From: Trichopria drosophilae
Lineage: Eukaryota; Arthropoda; Insecta; Hymenoptera; Diapriidae
DNA length: 64,000 nt
Direction: 5' to 3'
NCBI GenBank assembly: GCA_030407085.1
Contig: CM059585.1
Coordinates: forward strand, 9,355,001 to 9,419,000
Shown: positions 12,271 to 24,286 of the stretch, in pieces
How the letters are laid out: the number at the start of each line of letters is the position of its first letter
Numbering within the stretch: position 1 is the first letter of the stretch
Made by a program: the position numbers and the translations under genes
Notes under the pieces: model-generated
What the model saw: only the letters and a program-made list of their open reading frames with translations
What the model was told of the DNA's origin: nothing
Databases searched by the model: none

Positions 12271-14672
12271 TTTAAGACAAAAATTTACATAATGACGATT
12301 TATTTCAGAAATATTTGGGAAAAACACGTATTTTTAAAGATTTTCACACTTTTCCGCCATTTTTGAAAGACTAAACTAAATGGAGTTCAATAAAAAAATG
12401 TTTTCCTTAAACTGCAAGTTACTTGTCCACGTTTTGCTATATTTTGGAATCGATTGTCATTTGTAAAAAATTGTCGAAAAACAAATTTTTCCGATTTTTA
12501 GGTACTTTTTCAGATAAAATCCGCCATATTGTTTTTCTGCACCAAGGAAACACAATTTTTACCTCATAATTCATTGGAGTATACCCAAAAATAATAAAGT
12601 AAGTTGGTTTCATTATGATATTTTCATTTTTCGATTTGATAGAGAGCTTTGAAAATCGGCTAAAAGTCTTATATTGGACCGTAATGGGTTAATTGGATTT
12701 TTAGTAAGAAAATGTATAATTAAAAACTAAGAATTTTAGTGCATTAATATTTATTAGCATGCAGATTAAGGGATAAGATTCAGAATTGTGTAAGAATTAA
12801 GTTAGTTAATTCTCAACACAAAATTAATTAACAGATATATTAATTAATTGTAAATTTGACCTGTTTTTTAGTCATTGTAATTCGAATATTAGTAATTATT
12901 AGTCCAACTCTGTTTCTAATCAATGAAGATATGTGCCTTAATGATCATTATTTATTAATCGAAATTATGAATACTAAAATATTTTTTAGCCAAGTTAATG
13001 TCTTGTTTATTTATTTTGCAAACTACTAAAAATAACTAACAATCATACTATATAAGGCAGTAAATTTTTAGTAATAAAAGTTTAGACATTTAATAATTAT
13101 GAACTTTTTGTTAATTATCGTGCTAAAACTTAGTCGGACACTACGAGAAGTATATGTTTAATTTATTAGGAATATTCTCCTAACTTGCATTAGTAGAATG
13201 CATTAAGTAATTCAAGTACTAGCAGAATTTTATAATTAAGTTAGTCAATGAGCTCATACTTTTTCTTTGCTAATTCATCGTAATTATCATTGAATAAATA
13301 CATTTATTTTGTGTGTTCAACGATTAAATCTTAACAAATCAGTTACAAATCGTAATCAATAAGAAATTTAAATTAAATATAAAAAACTGTATTATTTATT
13401 TATTTAAACTACTGAATATGAAGAAGAGAAGTTAATCATTGATTAAATATCGCCAAATGTAATAACATTATTAATTTTTTTATAAATTTCTTAGAATTAG
13501 AAAATTCAAATATAATTTTTGAAATATTAAAAAGTTAATATCAGAAATTATAAATTTTTTATTAGTTGACTTAATTTTTAGAAATGATTTATTTTACTTT
13601 TGCAGTGCACTTTGAAACACGAGTAATTTTTTCAAAAACATTAATTAGGTTCCTATCTTAAAGTTATGTGCATGAATTTATTAGTGCAGCGGCTTAAACT
13701 AGTCTGGAATGACGTTGCACTTGTTAACACTGGAAATTTCACCTGTCTTCCTTTGCATCATATGTCTATGAATACTCACTTTAGTCAAAGGGTCGACTTA
13801 AGTCCCTGATTAACTTGTTATTTAATCATTCAAATACTAAAAAAGTGACATTAGCCCCCTCCCCCTTCAAAATTTATTAATCTGTATTTAAACTTTTTTT
13901 CTTGTTTGTACTACTTACTTCAAAATTATATAATTTATTGTTATTTTAATTTTGTATATTTTGCATTGATTAACAAGAGAATAATGCTTAAATTTTGTAA
14001 TTACATTTTTTTTTTAATTCGTAAAATGAAAAGTTACGATAGTTTAACTAATTGTATTATTGTTAGGATAAAAATGGAAATTTATTAATCCTGAAGAAAC
14101 TTTTTAATTAAAATTTTACGTATTAAATGTCTATTTTTTTAAAATAAAATACTAATATTTGATTAGAGATAACTAATAGTGTTTAAATTGTAGTTAATCA
14201 AGCTGTGACTGTCCTAATCAAATAAAAGTTACTAATTCATAGACTATCAGAGTCAGTAAACAGTATCAGAATCGTTAACCAATACAGAAAATATCATTAT
14301 ATTACTTAATGTCACTCAATGTCTTTTTATGTAAAAAGTATCAAAGCATGACATTCTGTGATCAGACGCTCAACAACAAAGGTCTCAACTTAACTGTCAA
14401 AGCTTTTTAGTAATGTCATATTTTAAACTACGGTGCAAATTGGCACTCAAATTAAAAAAATTTCGAGATGTTGTGGTTGGAAATCAAACATGGATTGAGA
14501 AAAGTTTTCAAACAATAGTCAGGTACGTAAAATTTGTTAAAAATTGGTGATAAATCGTGAAATTAACCAATAATTAGTTAACAAATCGTTTTAACCCGTT
14601 TTTGAAGTTTCATGATTTTAGTATATTTTTAAAGTGTTTTTGTTGTTTTTGATATTAATATCTTCGCCGAAA
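12271..14672. other. AT-rich noncoding DNA
   Basis: 'GTAATGGGTTAA' at 12680-12691 resembles one end of a TTAA element whose partner I could not find. From 12700 to 13700 there are diverged TTAGTAATTA-rich sequences like those at 5-9 kb. Nothing coding was recognised. Confidence 0.5.
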
Positions 14673-15224
14673 AGAAAAATTCGCCGTATTTTTTAAGAAA
14701 CGTAAACAATAAGTTTAAATAATGCTGTTTCTTTGTTTAATTTTATTATTTTTAAAATTTTTTAATGTGCATTTTTAGTAATGTTGTTTATTCTATGAAA
14801 TAAGGAGTAAATGATCTTAATATTTTCGTAGTTTAGAATGGATCGTAAGGTACACAAAATAAACACAACATTTTAGTTTCTTTTTTTTAAATTAAATTCA
14901 TGTTTTTTATAACATGAAATTATTTTAAGGATGTCGATGAAATAAAAAAACAGTCAAAAGTTTCATCAACATCCTTAAAATAATTTCATGTTATAAAAAA
15001 CACGAATTTATTAAAAAAAGAAACTAAAATGTTGTGTTTATTTTGTTTACCTTACAATCCATTCTAAACTACGAAAATATTAATATCATTTACTCGTTAT
15101 TTCATAGAATAAACACCATTACTAAAAATGCAACATGAAAAACATTTAAAAAACAATAAAATTAAAAAAACAGCATTATTTAAACTTATTGTTTTTTTTT
15201 TTAAATACGGCGAATTTTTCTTGT
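14673..15224. repeat. Long near-perfect palindrome (foldback), arms about 270 bp
   Basis: The left arm runs from about 14673 (GAAAAATTCGCCGTATTT) to 14941 and is mirrored from about 14961 to 15224 (AAATACGGCGAATTTTTC). Only about 15-20 bp separate the arms. Matching inner segments include TTATAACATGAAATTATTTT / AAAATAATTTCATGTTATAA and TTAGAATGGATCGTAAGGTA / ACCTTACAATCCATTCTAA. Mismatches are few. Transcription would give a long hairpin RNA. It may be a foldback transposon; a target duplication is not clear. Confidence 0.9.
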
Positions 15225-18200
15225 AGAAAAATAATATAGAATATGGAAATTTGATATGTGGAGATAATAATAATGGAATTTAATTGTAATTGACGATTTA
15301 GCCAAATTAAATTAGAAATATATGATAACTTAAGTAAGTCGTAAGTGGTTGTAGGATAAACTTAAAATACTAATTTAATTAAGATAATTAATTACTTTAG
15401 AGATACTGCTTAATAGAAAAAGCAACTAAAACTAAATTAAAAAATATTTTAAAAGAAAAGTACATCATTTAAATTGACAATAAAGACGATATTAAAGAAA
15501 AAAATTATTTTTAAACACGATTGAACAACAATGTTATGTTAATTAACAAAGTCCAATTTACTATAATTTACTATTTTTTGTATTAATTTTAACGTCTAAC
15601 ATTTCTGACCAATTTTTGTCAACAATTATGTCAACTTTTTCTTGTATTTTTAATACTTTTCCCACATTTTTTAAATATTTATGAACTTTTCATGTTTATT
15701 GCAATTTTTATTTTAAATAAATTTTTTAAACGTTTTTTCGAGGACTGTCGTAACAAAACGTGAGTCATTAATTGAATATGCATCGTTACAAATACTTTGC
15801 TTTAAGCAGGTACATAAACTCGTGAGAATGTTGACAACTACTGAAATAACTATGTAACTATTATTTGTTTATAATTGTTAGTTTAAGTTTTATTAATTCA
15901 GTTTATTAAAATTAGGTTGAAAATCTGATTGATCTTTTCATTAGTGACTCTAGTCAAAGTAACTATTTTAAGTAAATTTCATGTTGAATTATTTTCTTTG
16001 TTTACTTGTATACTTTCTCACCTGCAGTACTGCTCCTATTGTGGTGGAAAAAGGTATTGAATTTTCAGTTTCTTTCACCCGAACGTGACAAGTAAAGGAT
16101 TTTCTTAACTTACAAGTGATTTAATACTAAAATCGTAAATTACGGTTTATGGTAATGCTGCTTTTGTCTAAGCAGAGCAGGTATACCTTATGTGTCGTGT
16201 CCTGCACTGTTTCACCAGCACATTAGTAGCATGAACTAGTCTAAAACTAAAAAATATCAACTGTCGATTATTTACTGTATTGTACAACTATATTCTTCAA
16301 ATGTATTCTAAAATAATGGCAATTCTTGCATTCCAAAATTATAAAATTTGTCACTGACTTTCATAAATGGCGCACTAATTTACGTTGCATTTTTTCGTCG
16401 GCAGCGATGAAAATTTACGACTAATATATTTGAAAAAAATGCGGCGAAAGTTATGTAGTAATAGTTCGATAATAGGAAATTATATGGAAAAATTTTATTT
16501 AGTGAAAATTACCAAACGTTTGGACGTTGAGAATATAAACACACAAAAAATGTTTATTGTTAAAATGTAAAAATCTACTGATACAGACAAAATTGTACAT
16601 TTCGGAGAATTTTCACGAAAAATTTGGTATTTTGTCAAGCGTTACCTGAATTTTTCGAATTTTTTTTACAAAATTTCCTAAATGTTTTAAGAAAAATCAA
16701 AATTACGTCTCACATCCTCAAAATCCCAATGGTTTTAATTTGAATTTAGTTCAGTTTTTTTGGTGTAGCTTTGAAAAAAGTAGCAGTCAATAAATATTTA
16801 CGGAAAATATGGAAAGTCGTGCTAAATAATATATTAAGAATTACACTTTTTTATTTTATTCGAAAATAAAAGATGTATAATTTGTTTCCAGCTGAAAAAT
16901 TGTTGTTATTGTAAATAATGTAAATAGCAATTTGATTTTGTTGCTCATTTTTAAAAAAAACTTTCTACACTAATAACATTTAGAATTTTGTACGGAAATG
17001 TAGTTTACTCCATTTTCAAAAAGATACTTTTTTGTTCTCCTTTCTTCACGGTACAAAAATAGTAACTTAAGAAGAGTAATTTAAAAATATATTAAAAACG
17101 AATTTAAATAACACTCAAATTTCATAAATATGTAAAAAACGAACTATTTTTTAAATACAATTTGAAACATTTTTGTAAACGATGACATAAAGAAACGTAA
17201 AACAGATTCATTTGAAACAGATAAATTCCATGTATTAATACATTGCGCATCTAGTTTATTTTGTTTATTGGGAGCAAAATAATTTAATCTTATATACTTT
17301 TTTGGCTCCGTTGTGAAACTTGGTCACCTCAAACAAAAAATGTCCACCGTATTTTTGTAGAAAATTTCCCGTACTTCATTTTTATTTTAAACATTTTCTG
17401 GTCCAACTCGTAGTTTTTGAGATAGATGCAGAAAACTTGGTGGAAACGCATTTATTTACGTTTTTTTTTTCAGGAATACAAAATACATAAAAAATAGGTT
17501 CACGGAAAAAAATCATGAGTAAAATTTGCCAAACTTAGTTAAAATTTTCCGAGTCTCATTTAAAAGCAAAATTTATTGAAGAAAATAAATAAATAGTATT
17601 CTAGCCTTCAAGTAATAAGTTTTTAAATGATGTTTAATCAAAGATTAACGAAAAACTAGGCTAGATATTCAATAACGGCACTCGCAATAAAATTCATACC
17701 AGTTATATTAAATATAAAAATTATGTGAATTTGTTTACTTAGAAAAGATTTTAATACATCATTGGTGTTAATCTAGTATTTAAAAGATAAATTCCAGAAA
17801 AAAATGCAGAAAATCAGGATTGTTCTTTTAATTATTTTTATTAACAATTGTTACTAAATTTTTTCGGTAAATTTTACTTAAATTCTGGGTAGAATCTACT
17901 AAATATCTTTTTCCGTGTTGGACATTTTTTAAGGTGGCCGAATCTATCTGAAGATGTACCACATTTTTTGGACACACTTTGCTCTCCCTTAGAAATCATT
18001 CGTATTAATGGTGATTAGGTAGAATATTTTTCAATTTTTAATTTTGTTTAGTGTCTTACAAATAGTGTAAATATTTTTTTCTCCAAAAAATGTCTTTACA
18101 AAATTGGTTTTAACATTTTTGGTCAAAAGACTATTCAAAAAAAATTGTACTAAAAGTGGCGTACTTTAATTACCTTTCAAACGATCTTTCCATTTTTTAA

Positions 18201-18771
18201 ATTCGTTTACCCATTAAAAAGTTACAGCTAAAAAATAAAACCTGTCTAAAAATTCACGATTTAAGTAGTAAAACAGCAATTTTTTGAAAAATGATAAAAG
18301 AAAACGTGAATATTCAGTTGTACGAAAAATTATTTAAAGAATTTGGGCTGCATTTAATCATTAATATCAACAATTTTAAAAAGTAGCGATCAATAATCGA
18401 CTCATAGTTATTTTACAAATGTTTTGGAATACGATATAAAAAAATCGCAGAAGGGTGCATTTTTACTGGTCCATCTATGATTACTATTTTGTATCTATTT
18501 TTAATCGAATTGTGGTGGAAATATGATTTTTTTCACTAGAATGCGTAAAGTCCGACTTTACCCACTGTTTACAACATTTATTATTGCTTACAAATGTATA
18601 AGGACCGTATTCCGAGAATATTTTATTTATTATTTAAATTAAAGCGGTCGAAAAATTGTAAAACTTCTAGATTTGTATTAATATAGACGAATATTTAATT
18701 TACCTACTGTTTGTCGCGTGTAAAGTGGAACTTTAACGTAATGTTAGCGTACAGTACTTAAATGTTAAATT
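15225..18771. other. AT-rich noncoding DNA
   Basis: No genes, clear repeats or RNA structures were recognised. Isolated short open frames (for example 16385-16570) have no recognisable motifs. Confidence 0.5.
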
Positions 18772-19370
18772 TCTTTTTTTTTTTTTTGTAACATCATTTC
18801 TTTATTGGCGTTGCCAGAAGGAAAAAGAGGTTATAAAATTTAAAAATTGATTGTTTATTGTTACCAAGTATACATTATATAATACAATTGTAATGAAATA
18901 AAAAATTGCGCTTTTTTTTACGCTTACAAACTAACTAATGACGGAATTAAAAACTAAAAACACAAAATTCTTAACTCGCGTTTACAAAGTTTCGCTTAAT
19001 TCCAGATTGACCCAGTAAAGTGACTCCAAATACTAATTAGTAAGTAACTAGAGGGGTTCTTTCATTACCAGCATTGCGATTAAATTTAATTTCATTTCAT
19101 GCAGTAGGTGGGTTTTTAATCCACGAAATCAGTTTCTTTTTTATAAGTTTCCGCGAACAATTATTAAATCTTTCAAAGTTAGTGGAAGGCTATTATATAA
19201 TTTAGCTCCAATGTATTTATACATTTTTTATCCTATTCTTTTAATTACCCTAGGACCTAATACATTTTTATTTCTACGTGTAGTTTGTATCAGAGAAAAT
19301 TCAATCTTAAATTCATTATACACAAGAAATAAAGCTACTATTTTATAAGTATCTTTAATATTTAGTGGTC
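18772..19370 (-). pseudogene. 3' remnant of a non-LTR retrotransposon (ORF2 C-terminus)
   Basis: On the minus strand, 19340 to 19110 reads with a few lesions as a LINE ORF2 tail: LIQTTRRNKN, VIKRIG, then YIGAKLYNSLPLTLKDL. The 'G.KLYNSLP..LK' block is typical at the C-terminus of CR1/Jockey-type reverse transcriptase ORFs. The 3' end is marked on this strand by a poly(A) run (the T run at 18772-18787 on +). It is 5'-truncated and decayed. Family assignment below the non-LTR level is not possible. Confidence 0.55.
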
Positions 19371-20100
19371 GTTTTTCGTAAATAAGGTCAGTTAAATTAA
19401 AAAGTTGACATTACATATATGATATATCAATGAAAAACATAAATATCTGTTTATCATTTGGTCATATTGTATAAAATATCGTCTTTAAGGGAAGGTAGTT
19501 CGCGTACGTAATAATAAATTTCGTTATCAGTGTGTAAAATAGTATATTATGAAACTAATGGGTAAAAGTTCATTCTACGAATGTGAAGGATTGCGGCCCG
19601 AGCCGAAGGCGAGGGTAGTAACCACATTCGCAGAATAAACATTTACGCACATGTTTCATACGACATTTTATGTCACTTGAGTGCGTAAAATGCGATCGAA
19701 AAATGTCAAAAGTGTGTAAAATAGCATTTTACGCATCGAATGGCATAAACATACATTTTCACACGAGCTAAAAAAACTCTGGGCACAATTTACTGGGGAG
19801 TCAAAAAACAGTGCGTAAAGTGGATCGTTTCTCATTCTTCTACAGAAAATAAGTTCTGTTCGTGGGTAAAAGTACCGCTTTACGTACTCGTGGCGTAATG
19901 TCCTATTTTTATTGTATAACGTACAGATTGGATCGTAAAAATCTGTTGGGAAATGGATTTCGTGTCGTAATTTGTCGGAAAAGTCCCGTTGTATTGGCCT
20001 CCACCCGTATTGTATAGTTTATGGGGTAAGATTATGCATAGTTGTAAATTGTGATGCCCGTTCCGAGTACGGGACGTGAAGCTGCTTATTTATACGCGCC
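19371..20100. other. Noncoding DNA with a short inverted repeat
   Basis: At 19559-19655 an imperfect inverted repeat (TTCATTCTACGAATGTG / CACATTCGCAGAATAAAC) surrounds a GC-rich core CGGCCCGAGCCGAAGGCGAG. The flanks carry several 'GCGTAAA' and 'TTTACGCA' words. No gene is visible. Upstream regulatory DNA of CDC25 is possible. Confidence 0.5.
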
Positions 20101-20300
20101 ACGATGCCGGGCACGCGCGGGGGTATATATCGGCAGGCAGGGGGGGGGGGCGATCGGGGGAGATCAGAGTGGATCGTAGGATTCGGGGTGGACGTCCAGG
20201 CACGTGCGACGTCGGTGCATCCACCGGTGCAAGGGTAGGGCCGAGAGAGAGAGAGACGGAGCGGACGTCATTAGCGCGTTTTCTGCGATAACGACCGGGG

Positions 20301-20308
20301 TTTGGCGC
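20301..20308 (+). promoter_or_regulatory. Consensus E2F site (TTTGGCGC) upstream of CDC25
   Basis: TTTGGCGC matches the E2F/DP consensus TTTSSCGC exactly. It lies about 240 bp before the inferred transcription start of CDC25, inside a GC-rich block (20080-20460). Cell-cycle genes, including Drosophila string, are known E2F targets. Binding here is inferred. Confidence 0.55.
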
Positions 20309-20411
20309 GTAAGCCCCTCGGCTCCCCACTTCCATGGGCGAGGGACCCCTCGGAACGGTCGGTCGCCCCGCGAAGCCGATCGGAAATTCGGCGGGAGCGC
20401 CTCTCGGCACC

Positions 20412-20420
20412 CGATTGGCC
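20412..20420 (-). promoter_or_regulatory. CCAAT box (NF-Y type) upstream of CDC25
   Basis: The minus strand reads GGCCAATCGG across 20411-20420, matching the NF-Y core RRCCAATSR. It lies about 130 bp before the predicted start site. CCAAT boxes are usual in G2/M gene promoters, including vertebrate CDC25 genes. Confidence 0.5.
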
Positions 20421-20513
20421 AGGTGCTTGACCCGGGTTACAAACGGAAAACACTCCCCACCACCTAGCCCGTATGCCTGGGGGTCCCCCACCAGCAACCC
20501 GGGCTCCCAGTCA

Positions 20514-20550
20514 TATAAAAGGGAGAGATCCCCACCAGTTCGACAGTCGA
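20514..20550 (+). promoter_or_regulatory. CDC25 core promoter: TATA box and initiator
   Basis: TATAAAAG starts at 20514. An initiator-like ACAGTC lies at 20543-20548 with its A at 20545. This puts the TATA box at -31, the canonical distance. The predicted 5' untranslated region is about 224 nt to the ATG at 20769. I saw no good downstream promoter element at +28. Confidence 0.7.
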
Positions 20551-20768
20551 CGATCGTTCTTCGTCGCCCCAGCGTCGGAGTGCGGGTAGACTTGCCGAAA
20601 GGAGCGTTGACCCAGTACATAAACATTAGGAATACGGGAGTGTCTTCTTACGAATCCACTTGATAATTCGCCAGTGACGAAAGTGATGCGATAAAGTGCA
20701 CTTCGCTACCGCCCGGTATCTTTCAGTTTCCGAGACCAGTTTTAATAGAATAAAAACGAGAAGCAATC

Positions 20769-23381
20769 ATGCTTTGGGAAAATATTCCAGAGTCCTGCGA
20801 CATGTGTCAGTGCACGAGGTAATTGTCAAGTAAACATATAGTGTTTTTCACTTTTCGTGTTTTCGCGGATTACTTTCAAACGCGAGTGTCCCCTTTATCA
20901 AGTGTCGGTACATATTCGTCGATTTCAATAGTGGTCGGTCGTCTATATATTTTTGTTTCATGTTAATGGTACCGACTGAAAAAAATTACCGTGAAATTAT
21001 CTTTAAAATTTATGTAATCTATGACCGATCGGTCGGTATTTGCGATCACTTACGCAGTCGAATTAATCCATAAACTATAAAAGTGATTTATTTTTTAATC
21101 CACGAACTATGGGGATTAATGTTTTTTAAATTGGTATTGGCGCGTTCCGAAAGGCATCTTGCAATTCAAACTTGGTACCGAAACAGTACTTTGCGAACAC
21201 CCGATCGACAACCGCGGTACAGATAGCGCCACTTGTCGCGGGAATTAATCGATCTCGCGGTCCCGCGGCGAAACTTCCGTTATACACAAGCAACGCGATT
21301 CTTCGATTTCGGAATTCGGCGTCGCCGGTCGATTTTTTTCGTCGGACGTTTGGTGCCGAATTTTCCGATCGATTTTTCGAAACTCCCCGACATAAAGGTT
21401 ACCAATAATTCGCAATCTTTTTCCCATTTATTCTTTTCGCGGAATTGCGCGTCGGGAAACCTAACCTCTTTCCCATGGATAACTTGATACTTAGGACGTA
21501 GAACAAGATTTGAGGTTAATATTTCGCGGCTAATAAGTTTTATGATTAAAAAAATGCATTATCGCGTATAGTGTTTTGACCATTGTGTGTATTTTTTGTG
21601 TTACAGCTTGTTCCGAAATGGCTTCAAGATAAAGAGCACTCCGGAGAACACGGTGAAGAAACCGACCGGTGGCCGTCGACTCCTAGGGATGGCGTCAGGA
21701 CGCTTTCCGAGTCCAGACACGGGCGTCAAGGCCCTGTTCTCGCCTTCCTCGGGGAAACGCGACCGAAGCGCCCTCAGCAGCCCCGGCGCGAAAGACTGCA
21801 GCCCGGCAAAGGTAAGATTTCCCGCCCTTTTTTTTTGAAAAACTCTCTTTTTGTTTATTTTTCAATTAAAATAATCAACTTGTGTAATTTCGTTCGTCGT
21901 ACTTATCAGAGTTTCTCAATCAGTTTCAGAAAACCATAAGAACTCGATTTCCGCTGGAAGAGTTTGACCCGAACAGTCAAGACAGCGGCTATGACGGAGC
22001 TGGATTTTCTGATGAAAATGTGCACACGAATTTCCAATTTGCCGAGCCATTGGGAGTGGCACCTCGTCGACTGTCGTTGGATTCACCCAGTCCGGTCAAG
22101 TCTCCGCTCAAACTGTCACCGGTAAAGTCGCCGCTGGCCAATTCTCCAAAGATTCAATCTCGACCATGGCATTTCCGCAGCCTTTCGTCGGGCTACGAGA
22201 GCACCGACGACGGTTTCAACGAATTGATCGACATGCAGACCTTGGACGAGGAAGTGACGCGATTACCCAACGGTCTCTCCAGCCTCATATCGGGAGATTT
22301 GGTGTCGGGCATCGAGAGACCGATGGAATGCGATATCGCGACTACGCCCGAAACAGTCAAGTCGAAACTTGCGCCCAATACGAATTCAGCGAGATCTTTC
22401 ATTGCCAAGAGGTCGCTTTATCAACAAAACGAAAGACTGCAAGATAAAAGTGTTTGTGGGACGCCGCCGATGTCGAAAGTTCGGTCCTGCCTCTTCCGTT
22501 CTCCAAATTCGAGTTGCTCGACGGCAAAGCTCGCATTCGAATCTAGTCCAAGAACGAGTTTCGTCGACTCGCCCGTCAGGAGCCTCAAGCGACAGGAGTC
22601 ACCGGTCACCGTCGATCCATTGCTAGTCAAACGCCTGCGAAAGTGTTCCAGCTTCCAAGACGGAGGCAGACTGTCGAAGAAGCCCTCGTTCGCGGCTGTT
22701 CTCGAACAAGAACCAGACACGGAAGCTCACGCCAACATTAAGTCTGCCGTTCATCGAAGCACGACAGACGAAGACTTGACCGGCGACTTCAGCAAAATCT
22801 GCATTCTCCCCCTCGCTCAAGGCCAACATCAAGACTTGAAATCGATCAGCGGCGAGACTTTAGCCAATCTGATCAACGGAGAATACTCGGATTCCGTACG
22901 AGGATACACTATTGTCGACTGTCGGTATCCGTACGAATTCGAAGCAGGACACATCGACGGTGCTTTAAATTTATACACTCAGGAATTAATCGCTTCATCG
23001 TTGCTGGAGTCCAAAACCGCGACGCCACTCATCGAAGGCGAGGAGCAGAAGAGGGACGTCATTGTGTTCCATTGCGAATTCTCGTGGGAAAGGGGACCGA
23101 ATCTCTCCCGGTTCCTGCGCAACCTCGACAGGCAGAGAAACAAGGAACATTATCCGGCGCTGCATTATCCGGAAATTTATCTGCTGCACGGTGGTTACCA
23201 CCAGTTTCACAAAGAGCACAACGTTAAGTGCTCGCCGAACGGATATCGTCCGATGAGACATCCCGACCACGAGGCGGATTTAAGGATGTTCCGCAGCAAG
23301 AGCAAGAGTTGGCAAGGAGAGAAAACCAGTCGAAGCCACGCCGTGACAGCTCGAGCCAATCTGAAAAGGCTCGGGTTTTAG
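20769..23381 (+). CDS. stg: M-phase inducer phosphatase CDC25 (String-like), three coding exons
   Basis: Dual-specificity phosphatase that removes inhibitory phosphates from CDK1-cyclin B to trigger mitosis. Coding exons are 20769-20818, 21607-21811 and 21930-23381, all with GT-AG introns, giving 568 residues; family members are about 470-580. The ATG is the first after the promoter. The N-terminal half is rich in SP/TP sites and carries QDSGYDG (residues about 102-108) and STDDGFNEL (about 176-184), like the beta-TrCP-binding DSG and DDG motifs of vertebrate CDC25A/B. The C-terminal rhodanese-like domain has VDCRYPYEFEAGHIDGA, the P-loop HCEFSWERGP with catalytic Cys467 and Arg473, then LHGGYHQF, GYRPM and FRSKSKSWQGE. 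The P-loop has Trp471 where fly and vertebrate CDC25 have Ser. The exon 3 reading frame is intact and GC-richer than its surroundings. The fly name string is used by family, not by proven orthology. Confidence 0.96.
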
Positions 23382-23786
23382 TTTATTTTTTTTTTTTTTT
23401 TTATTTTTCATTTAAACACACGCAATACGCGGAGAGATATCCGCGAAACGTTGAAAAGTCGCGATCCCGATGTAAATATACCCTGCCACGAAGACGAAGA
23501 ACTGGAAACGGGAAAGGTGGAATTTTGGAATAGTGAAATTTTATATTTTTCGGATGCGAAGAGAGTGCGAGAGTCTGTAAGAAATTGTGTAAATGTTGAT
23601 TTAATTTTTTTTTTGCGCGCGAAGAGTCGCCGAAGATACCACGACTGTTGAAAAGAAGCTTGCGAACAACAAGCGGCCTAGTCATCCATCTAGTTCGCGA
23701 AGCTTGAAGAAAATTAAAATTAAGGGTCCGAATTATTGACATTAATTCGTAAGCGCGACGATTTGTTTTCCGTTTCTGTTTTCTTT

Positions 23787-23820
<34 letters not shown>

Positions 23821-24260
23821 AGTTCGAAATTCAAGCAGCGTTCCAAACGGCGTCGAAACGATAAACACGCCACTCGTTCCGATCTCTTCGTGGTCGAGAA
23901 GACAACATCTATACGCGTATGTATAATATGATTATATGTACAAAGTGGAGCGAACGGTACGGTGAGAATCGAAGAAGAAAAATGTTGATTACGAGCAGCC
24001 GATACGCGAATGTTGCGCTGTTCAACAACGCTCCACCCCCCACCCTATATGATATTTGTTATTACTATTGTACGGGACAAAAGAAGATTGATTTATTAAT
24101 TGTAGAAAACGGAGGAAGGACATTGTCCTTACTTGAAACATGTGCAAAGTAGGTTATTTTTATAGTTCTAAAAGCTATAAGTGTCGAAAGTATTTGTAAG
24201 AAAAAACAGACGTAATATAATCTACTGTCGAAATTAAAACCCTCTTTTTTCTCTTTACCT
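23382..24260 (+). other. CDC25 3' untranslated region (predicted)
   Basis: Noncoding sequence follows the TAG at 23381. It has long T runs at 23385-23402 and 23786-23819, the latter split by single C's. A poly(A) signal candidate lies near the end. Open frames here on both strands (for example 23401-23742 minus) show no motifs. The exact end is unknown. Confidence 0.45.
24233..24238 (+). terminator. Candidate poly(A) signal of CDC25 (ATTAAA)
   Basis: ATTAAA is the common variant hexamer. It is followed within 30 nt by a T/C-rich stretch and then GT-rich sequence, the usual downstream elements. An earlier ATTAAA at about 23715 is an alternative. No canonical AATAAA occurs between the stop codon and here. 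Confidence 0.45.
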
Positions 24261-24286
24261 ATATCCTAAAACTTTCAACTCCTTCC

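Noticed and set aside
20572..20577. Downstream promoter element of CDC25
   Set aside because: GCGTCG at +28 to +33 does not match RGWYVT well enough.
20076..20663. Overlapping long open frames on both strands in the GC-rich block before CDC25
   Set aside because: They overlap the promoter (TATA, E2F, CCAAT), have no family motifs, and arise from high GC and few stops.
22166..23270. Open frames in other frames across CDC25 exon 3
   Set aside because: Shadows of the coding sequence; only one frame carries the CDC25 domains.
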